Positions 23,727-37,200 of a stretch of 64,000 nucleotides of DNA are shown here, piece by piece. The stretch's first letter is position 1, and each line of letters opens with the position of its first letter. The position numbers and the translations under genes are program-made. This DNA comes from Nelumbo lutea (Eukaryota; Streptophyta; Magnoliopsida; Proteales; Nelumbonaceae), in contig JAKGHH010000001.1 of NCBI GenBank assembly GCA_022828595.1, positions 118,866,999 through 118,930,998 on the forward strand, in the 5' to 3' direction. Under the pieces are notes generated by a model that worked only from the letters and a program-made list of their open reading frames with translations, was not told the DNA's origin and did not search any database.

Positions 23727-24517
23727 TAGGGGTGCAAATGGCATGACCCGGTCCAAGATCTGATCCCATTTGGTCGGATTCGGATATCCCCTTTTTGGGG
23801 TTTCAGATCGGACAATATGATTAGATGAAAAACGGATTGAATTCGGGTCACCCTTATATATATATACCTATCTATCTATCTATATAACATGTGTATATAC
23901 ATGATGAAAATAGTTGAAAAAATACTTGTATTTTTTGTTTTTATTTATATAAATTGTTATATTTTCTTTCCCCTTTTAATAATTTTTTTTAAATTAAATC
24001 GGATTGGATCGTATTCTAATATTTGACATCCTTAATGGATTTGGATTCAGTTTTGAATCAATGTTTGTGAGATTCGATCAAATATTTGGATTGGATTAGA
24101 TCAGACCTACATTTAGATATACCCTTATTCAAATCCATTCCAATCCATTTGTATCCCTATTATGTATCTATGGATGTTATGGATTGGATTAGATCACCCT
24201 TATATATATATATATATATATATACCTATCTATCTATCTATATAACATGTGTATATACATGATGAAAATAGTTGAAAAAATACTTGTATTTTTTATTTTT
24301 ATTTATATAAATTGTTATATTTTCTTTTCCTTTTTAATAATTTTTTTTTAAATTAAATCGGATTGGATCATATTCTAATATCTGACATCCTTAATGGATT
24401 TGGATTCAGTTTTGAATCAATGTTTGTGAGATTCGATCAAATATTTGGATTGGATTAGATCAGACCTACATTTAGATATACCCTTATTCAAATCCATTCC
24501 GATCCATTTGTATCCCT
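23727..24517. mobile_element. TIR element with a tandemly duplicated right half
   Basis: The left end TAGGGGTGCAAATGG mirrors the right end CCATTTGTATCCCT. ATTATGTA occurs before the left end (23718-23725) and after both right ends (24159-24166 and 24518-24525), an 8-bp target duplication of hAT type. The segment from about 23848 is repeated in tandem from about 24192 at a period near 358 bases and is nearly identical. Confidence 0.75.
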
Positions 24518-24545
24518 ATTATGTATCTATAGATGTTATGGATGT

Positions 24546-26163
24546 ATTATTTTTTATATATTATATTCTAAACCTGTTCACAGGTGTGGCTTTCTTTACC
24601 ACTTATCAATAGAAAAAATGTCCACGCCCAGCCTTTTGCCATATAAGTTGAGGTCCAGTCTGAATAGAAAGTAAAAGTAAATTTGAGACCAAACCCAACT
24701 TGAATAGGCTATGTAAGCATTGACCAATGCATTTTTTTTTTATACTTAAAGCATTGACAAAGTCTTGAGGTGCCTTATCATTTTCTAGATGGTGAAGATG
24801 AAGAAAGATGGATTGGCTTAGCCCATCCCCCCCTCCGCCCAAAATAAAGGAAGAGGTGCATAAACTTCCCAAATGCCATAACTTCGCATTCAGTATTGTG
24901 AAAAAGAAAAGGGAAAAAAAAACTTTTTAACTTCAAATCTCAATTTATAAAAGATAAAAATAATATATATTCTATACAAAATATAACATTATGGATTGAT
25001 ACTTGATTTTATGATTTTGAAAATCAAATTGTTTTGAATGGCCAAACTGTTAGACCCAAGAATCGGTCATGGCTTTGGGTCCGATTTTGGACACAAAAAT
25101 CGTTTGATTAGGGTTTAGATTGAATAGTCGAACTGCTTGACTTAAAGACCGGTTGTCAAAGTGGTTCCATTTCTGAATTGATTTTTAAAACCATAATTGA
25201 TATGTTATAGGCGATGGTTAAAAAATGACCAACCTCTAAATCATTTTTTAAAACATGTCATACAATATAAATATATCCCTACTTTCATGACATAGTTACA
25301 ATATTATCATATAGTCAATTTAACAAATGCATAGGTTTACTGACCTGATTAATGATTAGGTCAGTTACGGACCTATTATCAAAATTCACAACCCCTACAG
25401 GGTTTGGCTGAGGATTGGTTGTGCTTATTTATTTGTTCGCCGGGGTCTACACTTATTTCGAGTGGACCTGACCAATTCACAGAATTACGTGTTCTGTTGT
25501 GTACTATGATGATTTGGATTAGACCTGAACCATTTTTTTGGTGAGATCAGAATAACTAAGACTATTCCCAGCCTAATTATAAGTGGGATAAATAATGCAG
25601 ATCTAGGTCCTATGTATTTCGGTCAATTTATTTTAGGTCTGCCCGATTTATTGTTGGACTTAACATTATCCATACCTAATAAGCTTAAGTGCCCGTTTGG
25701 GTATGTTTGTTCAAAAAACTCAATAAGCCCAAATATATTTTCATTCACATGGCCCCCTTGCGAGGGCTTCAGCTTTGTTTGAGCTGCTTTGGTTGAATCA
25801 TTTTGTACATAGAAAAGCGGATTTCTTGGTCATGAATGCGTTTTTCAGTTGGTTTGGCTTTTCACCAAACATGACTTGAGGGTTTATTGTGTGGAACCTA
25901 CCTTTCAATGCTACAGGTATTCAACCAAAACAAATGACTTTTTAGTAAAGCTCTTGTTCTAGGGAGTTCCGATCTGCTCCTCATAGAGTACGCCTCACAG
26001 CATGTTTCAGCTGTGCATCTGAAATATCTCTGTAATTATAAATTTTTATTCATGAAGAGATATTCTCAATGCATGGGCGAAAGCTTGAAACATGCTGTAA
26101 GGTTGGTGTGAGTCACCCTTTGTGATGAATATGTCAAAAGTCTTTAGGCCCCATTTGTGAGCA
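24546..26163. other. Intergenic repeats, unresolved
   Basis: No gene. A TIR-like sequence GCCCGTTTGGGTATG near 25693 may pair with CCAAACCGGCC near 27304. The span 25930-26160 contains a degenerate palindrome around GCATGTTTCAGC and GCTTGAAACATGC. Confidence 0.3.
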
Positions 26164-27016
26164 CTGTTTTAAAAGGTTTAAGCCTTGAGGTGAGGTGCAC
26201 AGATTCTGCCTCAAGGCTTAAACTTCACAAATTTGGTTTGATGCTTAAGCCTTTATCAGAATGAGGTGTAAGCCTCAAGCCTCAAGGCATAAGGCACGTA
26301 AAAAGGCATAAGCCTCGAGTGCCAATATTATTTAGTGATTTCATGTAAGAAATGCATATTTGTATGCATTTTTTATAGTTTAGAATACATAGAAAAAGCA
26401 CTTAAAAAATTATGGGCCAAATAAAAGGAATAAAAATGAAAAGCCAAAGGGAAAATCACATTCTATTGGTTTTTCTTAGTATTTTAGCCTAAGAGTTTAA
26501 TGCAGAAAAGGGCCAATCAAGTTACTAGTTTATATTAGATAAATCAATTTGATTTTTTTTCTTAATATTCTAATTTAATATCCCAAGTTTGTTATTTTTC
26601 TCATTTTTTTCCTAACAGATTTATTTTTTATTGATTTTTTTTGCATAGTTCAAATCAACAAAATTGTTTTTTTCTTCCCAACTGTTGGATGACCATAAAT
26701 GTATGTCCATACAAATAATTTAATAAGATTGCATTTTGAAACATAAAATGTAAAATTCTTATAATTGTTAGATGATTAGTTATTACTTTATTTAATGCTT
26801 AAAAGTTAAAACTTATTGGTTATAAACTCATATTTTATGGATATTTGTACATTCAATCATTCTATCTTGGTATATTATATATTATTTTTATCATTTATAA
26901 AATTTAATTATTTTTTTCTTAAATTTTGATATTTACGGCTCACAACACCTTGAGACTTACACTTACCTTTTTGGGTCATTATGCTTCAATAATGCCTTTA
27001 GCCTTTTAAAACTTTG
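26164..27016. mobile_element. TIR element, GTTTTAAAAGG family copy A
   Basis: The left end CTGTTTTAAAAGGTTTAAGC mirrors the right end GCCTTTAGCCTTTTAAAAC. Subterminal AAGCCTTGAGG/CCTCAAGGC repeats, AT-rich core, noncoding. The same ends occur at 53627 and 56838. Confidence 0.65.
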
Positions 27017-27429
27017 ACTGTAAAGTTTTTTACATTCATTAAGCAGCTGTTCAATAGAAATAATCCAAGATAGCTTCATTTTTTTCAACTTTCCTTTTTT
27101 TTTTTCGCTATCAAATGTGGCTTAACAACTTTTGGGATTTCATAACAGACTCAACTATGTAATACGAATATTACCAAAAAAAAAAAAAAACTATGTAATA
27201 CGAAAGCCGCTGCACGAAAGGCATCCCAAATAGGTAATCGCTTGTTTAATCAAAACGGTTTGGCGAAAGCAGCTGAATCAAAAGCTGAAGCACTCCCAAA
27301 CCGGCCTAATTGGGGCGATACAATTATACAAAATCATATATTAACATCAAAGACTCAGAGCCAAGCATGCCAAATCGGAAAAGATTCCTGGGTTAACTCG
27401 CTCAGGGTATTACCGTAATTGAACAAAAC

Positions 27430-27916
27430 ATATCAGGTTTATATTTTCGCAGTTCAGAACCCCACAATTCTCTTCCGCTCCTTCTGCCTCTCGCATAGTC
27501 GCAGATTCCTGCGCATCATCAACAACACGCGACGCGATACTGCAAATGGTCTCAGTCTCTCAGACTCTCAGTAGCTCATTGGCTGTGCGAGTTTTCTTCT
27601 TTGGAAAGTACACGTTTTATTTTGCCATTCTGCAAAGCTGAACAGTCTAGCGTACTCTATAGTCCGTACTGTTCGGGGGCATATTCCGTAAATTTACCGT
27701 TGATTCAGGGTTATTTCTGTTGCCCCGTCGTCCTCTCCTGAGCTGGCTTTACTTTCTCTTTGGAAAGAATTCGGAGACCAATTGCTGCCTGTTTTAGGGT
27801 TTCTCTCCATAACACCTTTCGCAGTTCACTAGACGGTAATCCGAACGAGAATAGAGAAAGAACCAGGGTTTCTGTTATCTGAGATTCGTTTATAGAGCCG
27901 CTGTAATGCGGCAAGG
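27430..27916 (+). promoter_or_regulatory. Core promoter and 5' UTR of the GATA gene
   Basis: A TATA-like TTTATATTT lies at 27438-27446. A pyrimidine patch (27470-27500) sits about 30 bases downstream, the usual plant start-site arrangement. The leader of about 440 bases is GC-richer than its surroundings and contains two upstream ATGs (27546 and 27906). A 5' UTR intron cannot be excluded. Confidence 0.45.
27546..27641 (+). other. Upstream ORF 1 in GATA leader
   Basis: ATG to TGA, 31 codons, ending 275 bases before the main ATG. Its relevance depends on the real transcription start. Confidence 0.35.
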
Positions 27917-27977
27917 ATGCCGGAGACGAATAGCCAGTCGCAGATGTATGGACGTGCTGACCGAATGCAATCCATGA
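27906..27977 (+). other. Upstream ORF 2 overlapping the GATA start
   Basis: The ATG lies 11 bases before the main ATG in another frame and the ORF runs 23 codons into the coding region. The main ATG has A at -3; this one has G at -3. Confidence 0.4.
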
Positions 27978-28246
27978 ATGTTCCGAACCGGATCGAAGCT
28001 GAGGACGGCAGTGCGGGTGGGGAATCCATCGACAATCCTCACATCCGCTACGAAGCTCACACGCTCGAAGACGGTGGTGTTGGGAGCACCGTTGAGGTAA
28101 TGGACGCTGTCGAGGAAGTTCCTACGGATTCCGCCTTTCTCAGTACAGCCAATTTTGTTTTGCCTTCCCGGGGGGAGGGCATGGATCAGCTGACCCTCTC
28201 GTTTCAGGGCGAAGTCTATGTGTTTGATGCAGTTTCCCCAGAAAAG
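27917..28246 (+). CDS. GATA25-like: GATA gene exon 1 (N-terminus and TIFY core)
   Basis: 110 codons ending in phase 0 at AAG|GT. The start [12 protein letters not shown] is the first in-frame ATG after the leader. Carries [14 protein letters not shown]. Confidence 0.93.
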
Positions 28247-31200
28247 GTTTCATTTTTTGTAATGCAATTGGAAATAGTTTTCTTTTTTCGGTGGATCGAG
28301 ATTTAAGTTGTGCATTCAGGGTTTAATGTTTGTCTACCTCTGCAGGTACAGGCGGTGTTGTTACTTTTGGGAGGGTACGAAGTACCTAGTGCCATGCCTG
28401 GTCTTGCAGCATCCCAGCCGCAGAAGGTATTCCTTCAGTCGTGAAATTTCTTCTAAATTGGTACTATTATTTTTATCATCATGCATGATGTTTTTACTTC
28501 TTATTTGGGGAATGCTTCCGTTCACTGCCTTACTGGTCTCCTGTTTCAGGGTTTGGTTGATTATCCACGGCGCTCAAGTCTTCCTCAGAGAGTTGCTTCT
28601 TTAAATAGGTTCCGTGAAAAGAGAAAGGAGCGATGCTTCGACAAGAAAATTCGTTATAATGTCCGAAAAGAAGTTGCCCTGAGGTGTGTAGATTGATATC
28701 TTGTTCTTCATTAAAAATTGTTCTCCATTCCTCCTTTGGTTTAATAAATAAATTTATAAGGATTATGATGAAAATACGCATAATATGAGGAAGATATTTT
28801 CCCATTATTTTTGTTATTAGGAAGACATGTTGCCATGGGTTAGCTTGTATTAAGATGATATTTGTCAAGCATTATCTTAAGGCTTTGTTGTGTTGAGTTA
28901 ACAAAAATTAACTTGAGGAGTCAAGGGTGTTCATCGTGCTCCCTTATGCAAATGATAGTGTCGTCTTCTTGCTTATCCATTGGTTATGCTAGTTCACCAA
29001 TAAAATCGACTAGGCTTGCCTAGCTGTCTATCATTTTCTTTTTTCATGTTATTGACATTATGCTTACAAGAGAAGCTTTTATGGTGCTAATACACTGTGG
29101 TCATCATTCTATCCCTACAAGTGGATTTCCTGGAGCTGGAAGTCATGCATGGGGTTTGGATAAACCCCCTTACCTTTCTAGATTGAAAGAATAATACTTG
29201 TTATTTTTTTAACTTTTCTTCTTATGTGTGGGAGGATGCTCACAGTTTTTTGTCATGTATATAAAAAGATTGCTCATTATCCTCATAACGATATATGTCA
29301 GGATTCAGGAGGAATGGAGTATATTAAGAACACAGTAGACATGCCAATGAGTTCCATGCAATTTTCTAGTGGTAATTAACTAGGGAAAAATGTACTTATG
29401 TTCCTTTATGGTTTCATAAAGTTCCTTAATGTTTAATTAGGCTAACAGTTAAATATCTGATTGATTCCTTACCCGGGTCATAAATATCTTGGTCAATTTC
29501 TTAACCTCTCCTATGATTTCCTTGGAGGTGAAAACTGAGTTTTTACTGTCCATGGTGCAGAGCTAAATGACACATGCACTTGCCTCTTTAACATGAAGGA
29601 AGGATATCTGAGAATATGAGTTTCTGAACCTGCACATGTTGTGATCTGATAGAATCCATTAATCTGAGGTCCTTAAGTAAGGCCTTCATCATGCACAAAC
29701 TACTTATGCATCCATGGAAGATCCCCTTCCCATTTGCAGAAGGCCATGTGGTTCCACAACTAGCAGCAATCAAAGTTAAGCTTCAATGCTCCTAGAGGAA
29801 GGGAGAAAAACTCTGAGGAAATTATGTCTAATAGAATGGACTCTAACCACACGAAACCTTCTAGAAATCCTGTTGTCAGAAGACACAAAACAAAAGTTTC
29901 TAAGTTTCAATTTTGCATGCAACCAATGTGCCATGCATGTGGTAATGATGTCAACCAAAATTTCAGACGGATGTAACTTATAAAAAAAAAAACAGACGGA
30001 TGTATCTTGATTGAAAAGAATCTGGTGTTTCCCACTTCACAAATGCAACAAAATGTCTCTGTTCTATACTTCTATGTGACCTGTGATTTAAGGTCTTGTA
30101 CCATAAAATGATAATAAATATATATTATGCCTTAATATGAGGGAGTTAATAAAACCCTGAAAGGTTTGGTTTTGTACGTGATTCTTGAAGGGCCAAATGA
30201 TGAGCTGACCTAGATGTTACAGATCTGCTGAAACATTATCATTCTTGTTTATTTATATATCTCATCACTACTACGACATGAAAAATTAAGCATGTAGTCA
30301 GTTCGCCTTTGAGCCCAGACTTGAAGACTTCAAATGTTATCCATACATGAAATCTGAGTAGTTGGGCACTTCTGACAGAGGGTCAATGCTCACCTATAGC
30401 AACAAACTAGGGCACTTTTAAGTTCTTAGAAGATAAACTTATATCATCATTAGTTCTTAGAAAATAAATATTCATTAGATCTTTAATAGAGGATAAACTA
30501 TGAATAATCTGAATCTCTCAAATGAACAATATAGCCAGCAATTATTAGTCAAAGAAACAGAACAAAATTTTGTATTTCTTGTTCACTCTTTCTGTTTTAT
30601 AAACTTAATTTGAATAGGTTAAGATATACAAATAATTCGGGTATAGGAGGGGTGCTGAGTGATAAGGACAGCAACATCTTAGCCTTGTTCCCCGGCCCCT
30701 TGGGAATAGGATACTCTAACAGAGCCGAACTGTTAGCAGCCGTACAAGGTATTCAGATAGCAGACCAACTAGGAGTTCAGAATCTGGTAAGTGAAGGTGA
30801 CTCCAAAGTTGTTGTGAGATGGTTGACAAATCCATGCTCAATTTTATGGTGCTACAGGGACCTCTTGAGGAAAATTGATTGGTTTTCAAGGAACATGAAT
30901 TATGAATATTACCTCACATTGGGTGGGCAGAACGGCAAAGGGAACAATTTTTTTGGGCAGCTTTCTAATCTTTAGTTTTTGTTTGATGTAATTTTCAATT
31001 TTCAGGAGAGGTAACATCTCGTGCCTCTCCATGGGTAGCCTGTAATGATGTCACCTCTTGATCTTTTCATTAATAAAATCATATTCATTTATCGAAAAAA
31101 AGATATATAAATAATTCAATCATCACATAGAAAAAGATTTGGGGGTTGGGGGTAGTTTAAGCAAAATTTATACTAGTTATCATTTACTTTTAGGAGCACA

Positions 31201-34200
31201 AATGATTTCTGTTTACTTAAAATATCTGAAGGTAATAAAAATTGTCCATTTCAACCAAGCCCCTTTAAAATAGGAACAAAAGATGGAGTGGTCTCGAAGA
31301 GGTTGCCAGTAAAACTATGTTGCAAGTGTGCATGGCTCTGAACCCTTACATAAAAGGGCCATGAGGGGTGAATATTGCATATACATAACATGTTGAAGCA
31401 GGGGTATTAACCCTGTAAAATTTTATCACAAGTTTCACAACTCCATTCTTCTTGAGCCTTGCCCCAAAATTAATTGGCCTTTGGTACCTTTACAATTTGA
31501 AAAGCTGACATCTCTTATTTGACTGTTACAAATATGGAACCTATTTTTCCAAACTGGAATATAGTTTGGTTTCACTAGTCTTAGTTTTTCATCATCCTTT
31601 TATGTGTCAATATGTTGTTGTAGTAACATTTAATCCCTTCTGCCATATGCATTTTTTTTTTTTTTTACATTCATAAACATACCTAATATTTATTAGGGCA
31701 ACATGGTGTTAAGACAATCTTAACACTCCATTTACTCATAGCCTACTTCCTGAGTTTTTTATATCAACATGCATGATTCAGTGAGGTGCCTTACTAGCAC
31801 TTATCATCCTGGATGGGTTAACTCCTATATGCAAAACATGAAAATTGATGGCATTAGGTAGTGCCAAAGCTCTTAGGTTTGTAGCAAAAACCTGGATATT
31901 TTCAAGGCAAGATGTATGGTCCTTCATTAATGAACTCTATAATTGCTTTGCAGTTTCCACTGGTTGTCTACCCTAGGAACTGGTCCTTCTTTCTTTTTTC
32001 GTTTGATTTTGTGGCTTTGTGCTTTGGTGATTGGATCATTAGAGTGGTGCGACTAAATGCAGAAAACATGGCATAAGAGTGGTAACAAATTTTACTTCTT
32101 CAACTTTGATGGAGGTCATTTCTAATCTACATGAAGGGAAGGATGATGTGGAGAACAACAAGGGCGGCTATCTTGTGGGCAGTGTGGGAAGAGAGAAACA
32201 GCAGGATTTTCCAAGGGAAAGAAAAATCAGCTCCTGAACTTATAGAAGGGATCACCATCAAGGCAATACATTGGCTGAAAGCTCTTGACTTGTTCAAGGA
32301 TGTCTCTGTAGATGACTTGTTTAGAGGTGGAGTATTATAGCAAGGTTTTCTACTTCATCACTTACCATACAGGCAGTTTGGTCTCCTCCTTTGCAGTGTA
32401 ATGTCTAACTAAACTTTGATGGCAGCTCTGTTGGGAACCCTAGCCTTCTGGAATAGGGGGTGTGTTTAGAGATGTGGGAGGAAAAATTCTGGCTATGTAT
32501 TTTGGTCCAATAGGTTTGGGGACTTGGCGACTCGCTTAGAGCTGAAGTGTTGGCCCTCCTCCAGGGGCTCAGATTGGCGAAGCAATTGGGCTTTCAACAA
32601 CTAGAAGTGGAGGGAGACTCAAAATTAGTAGTAGGTTGGCTGCAATCAAATAGTTTGAGAATGTGGTCCCTTAGGCAACCTATAAGGGAATTATTGAGCC
32701 TCACAAGGGAGCTGGGTGCACAAGTATTTTGGACTAGGAGGTCAACAAATGCTTTAGCTGACAACCTAGCAAAGCAAGGGGTGAATCAGGAGTTTTTGTT
32801 TTGGGCAGTGTTGTAATTTGAATTTTGTTCAGGGGTCATCTTACACTTTAGCAGGTGACAGTTGTATTTCTGTTTTTTCAGCTAATGAAAGCTACCGTTT
32901 CCTATAAAAAAATGAAGGCAATGGTTATTGAATGCATATTCTTTTTCAACCGGCTTTTGTAAGCTATAACTCCACAGAGGTTAGGCCTGGGCATCTCTGC
33001 TAGGTTTAATGATGCTTTAATTAATTTTGGGAGATAATCGAGTATGACTTGCTAACAACGAAAAAACGTTATTCCTTGGTAAGTGAGGGAATTGGCAAAA
33101 ATCAAGGCTTAGTAGGTGACTTGTATCCTCCAGTGCCTGCCCACACGGCATCAAATCTGGTCAGGGATCTGCACTCATCTTCAGAACAGATTTGATTTAG
33201 TTAAACATCTATTCAGAGAAGCAGCCCACACCAGAGTATTTACCTTTGATGGGGAAAACGGGATTTGAAATTCTGGAAGCAGGAACTGCACCAAGATTAA
33301 TCTCTGATAGCTTGAGAGCAAATGATTTAACCGAAAAAAGTCCATCTGCATTCCACTTTTGTTGTAAGCATTGATAGTTTTGCTTGGGTTTTGGTGTCTT
33401 GTCATCTTATTGGTTTGGTTCGTTGCAAGCTTTTGCTAGTCCTCTTTTCCTGTGGTTTGGGACATTCTTCTGGAGTTTTTTTTTGGTGGTCATGCTGTTG
33501 AGGGTTTGGAGTTGGGTTTTTGGTAGAATGCTGGGATGTTCTCTCTCTCTCTCTCTCTCTCTCTCCCTCCTCTTCCTTTCAGGGGATCTCTTGTCACATT
33601 CCTTGTATTTTTCTTTTCTTTTAATATATTTTATTTTCCTTTAAAAGAAGAATTTAATGGTAAGATAAGTTTCTATTTAGGGGCTATTTGATAACAGCTG
33701 AAATGACTGAACTAAATGACTTATTGCTTTGTCTTTTAGTGAGTACATTATTTAATAGGTTGTAAGCTCTTTAATGGCTGAAGAAGTGAAGATGAAGTGG
33801 GTTAATTGATATACCACCAAACATTTTATTATTTGATTGTTTCATCTACTAAAAGACAAAAAACACGTCATCCAGTTCAGCCACTTCATCAGTTATCAGG
33901 TGGTGCCTTAGTATGTGAATTGGGATTTAAATTGTGTGTTGTAAAGATGCATCTGCAGCAAGTGCTTTTGGATTATTATTATTTTTTGATCAGTACAATG
34001 GGTTCAGGTGATGAAGGATTCAGGGTGGCTGGGGTTTGGAGACAAGCAGTAGAAGTGGAAGCAACAAAAATTCTATTTTGAAGAATGGAGGAATGTTGGC
34101 CACTGGATTTTGAAAATGAGGGAGGGGAAGAGAGCGGCAATGTTCCTAGAAGAAGATGCAGTGTTTTGGTTGAAGGGTTTCATTGAGGGAGCAATGTTTT

Positions 34201-37200
34201 CTGTCAGATAGATTGGATGGAAGAGCCAGTTGACGGTAGATAGGAAGGCTTTTGAAGTGATTTTGAAATGGAATAGAAGTGGCTGGTTCATTGAGGTTTC
34301 AGAATATTTCGGGAAAGGAAAAAAGCAGTTGATATGCATACTGGAAAGAAAAATGAGTGCTGGTTGGAGGGTGTTTGCAGACAAACTCCAAGACTTCTTG
34401 TATCTTACTGAGAGAAAGAAAGATGAAAGGAAGATTAAGGTTATGGAAGAGGCACACGAAAAAATGCTTCACTATCTAAATCAAAGACAAATAAAGAAGG
34501 TTGCCTTTGCTGCTGATAAAATGAGACAACCAAAGATTGTGTTTAGCAGCTCAATAAAAACACAGATTAGAGATGGAGGTGGAAAAAAGCATCTGGGAAC
34601 AAAGGTTCATATTAGTAGTTGGAAAGAAGGTTCAGGATTGGAACTTTGTAACAAAAAAAATTAGTAGAGAATTTAAAAATAAAATTTGAAGCAGTGGTGG
34701 CTCCTTTCTATGAGACAAGGGTGATTATGGATGTGGGTGTTACGGAGGTTGAAATGGCTTCGGTAGAAACAGAGGAAGGACAGCTTGCCATTAAGAGGTG
34801 GCACATATCTTGCAATGAAGTTGAAATTGCAAAAGAAAGTTTCACGGTGAAATTGTTGGGGCTTCCTTTCAACTTGTGGAATGGAACGATGCTTACAAGG
34901 ATCGTTGGAAGCATGGGTGGAACTCTTGAAAGTTTTGATGCGAGTGAGTTGCATGCGGTAAAAGTTAGGATTGTCGGTTTGAAACTGGAGGATATTCCAA
35001 GATCTTTGGATCTCTATGTTGGTGGATTGTGGAGGAAGATTTGGCTGGTGATAGACGTAGAGGTGGCTTTGTGGAACAAATATTGCAAGGAGGAAGACGA
35101 TGTTGTGCTGGCAAGGGGCAGTCTACATGAAGCACCAAAAGTCGAAAGGATACATAGGAAACTAAGGAAAAATTTTCAATTTTTTTTGGAACTAAAAAGA
35201 ATTTAATTGTTGGTCCCTTGTTTGTTGAGCTAATTAGGAGGGGGCTCGGTTTGATTAGAGGCGAGGTCAAAGTATAGAGGTAAATGGAATACTGAAAGTT
35301 TTCTCTGACCCAACCGGGTTAAATGTGGGCCAAATAGGGTTTAACCAAAAGGAAGGTTTATTAGCAAGACTTGATTCATGTGACCTTTTAAGTAGTCATG
35401 TGAGCTGAGTCTCAAATAGCATGAAGGGAGACGGTGATGGTGGTCTATTATCTTCTCCAAAGGTGCTGCAACATATCGAAGATTGAAAGAGTCGGAGGGA
35501 GCATAACTTATTGGGAAACTTTATAAGGACAGAGAAGATTGATAGGGAAGAATAGAGATTAGATGAAGAAAAGGAAAAGTTATAAGCGAACATTGTTTTC
35601 GTGGAATTTCAATAGGAAAAAGAGGGGAACAAAGAGGTTTCTCAAGAAGGTTCTTTTCGATTGGATGAAGTGATGGAAAAAATATAGGAAGAAGATTTTG
35701 GGGAGCAAAAAGAAACGACAGAGGAAGAAAAGAGCGAAAAGGTGAATAGGACTATGTTGGAAAGAGAAGAAGCTAGAGTTGGGGAAGAGAAGGAGATCGT
35801 TCAAGGAGAAGTGTTGAGTGGGGTTGAAGGGAAGAAGGAAATGAGAGAAGAGGAAGACTTGGGAGCAAAAGGGGATATTAGCATTGTAGAGGAGAAAAGA
35901 CATAGGGAATGGGGGGGATTGAACTTTTTTGTTGGAAGAAAACAGAGAAGGGGGAATGGAGATAGTGGATGTAGGGGAGGGATTTGGGGAGGAAAATGAG
36001 AATGATCCGATGATAGATGAAGTCCATAAGATAGAGAAGAGCTGTGACATTGAACAAGTGATAAGGAAGTGGAAATTAGCAGGATTATAGGTTTGTTTTT
36101 CTTAGGTGGGGAGGAGTTTGCAAAGGAAGCTTTTAAGTCCGTGGAAGAAAGAAATAGGGAGAACGATAATAAAGAGGAGCTAGTGGTTGACCATAACTCG
36201 AGTAATTTAGTCCTTCAAGGGATGAAAGAGCTGATCAGAGGATGCAAGAATGGAACCAAGGAAAAGGAAGAAGATTTGGAGGAGGTGGAGGGGTCGGATA
36301 GAGGCCAGGAACTTGCTGCAAGGTTGAAAGAAGCTACAGGAACCTTAAACACAGCTAGAAGATGCTGATCTAAGAAGGTTAGGAAAAGTCATCAGCAGAT
36401 AGCAGTGTCAAAGGTTTTTGCAAGGGTAAAAGGTGCTCTGTTTGGCATTGGGCCTAACAAGGCAGTAAGAAAACATAAAAATGCAGTTAGAAGACAACGG
36501 TAAGCTTGCATCCAAGATTCAAATGAGAAGACTGATTGAGTCAAAGTTAATTAGGGGTTGGGTTTTTGTTTTGGTTTTAGCCGGGTGTTGGGGATGGATG
36601 ATTGGGGACTGTTAAGGGAGTCAGTTTTTGGGATATGAAGATCGGAGGTTTTTTTGATCTATTTTGTATCATTTATGTGTAGGTTGCATAGTTGTCAAAG
36701 CGACGCCTAGGCGGGCGCCTAAATCCAGCTTCAGTGCTCTTTCTTTTTTTTTTCCGAAAAACAGGGGCTTCTTCTCTTCCTGCCCGGCTTCAGTTCTTTT
36801 TTTCTTTGAAAAAATAGGGGCTCCGTCCCTATACTCCTCCTCCTTCTTCCTTTTCTTCCAGTCCAGATTCAATGCTTTTTTTCCCCGAAAAAACAGGGGC
36901 TCCGCCCCTATTCTTCTTCTTCTTCTTCTTCTTCTTCCAGCCCAGATTCAATGTTTTTTTTTTTTTTCCGAAAGCAGGGGCTCCGCCCCTATTCTCCTCC
37001 CTTCGAGCAATCCAACCAAACCCCAAATATGAAGTTATGTTTTTGCGCAAAACAAATGATATCTATCAACCCCTTGTTTTTCTAGTACATCTGCCACCCC
37101 ATTCGTGTTTCTACTAATCCAGATGAAGGTGGTATTGAGTTCCCTTGCTAGGTGACCTATCATCCTGAATGCATGTCTGTGATTCCAAGGTGCTGAAATT

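Noticed and set aside
35742..36368. Glu/Lys-rich open frames
   Set aside because: Low-complexity purine-rich tail of the LINE D ORF1; no start context or conserved domain.
36664..37117. Overlapping open frames on both strands rich in F, S and P
   Set aside because: Produced by the minisatellite and its polypyrimidine runs.
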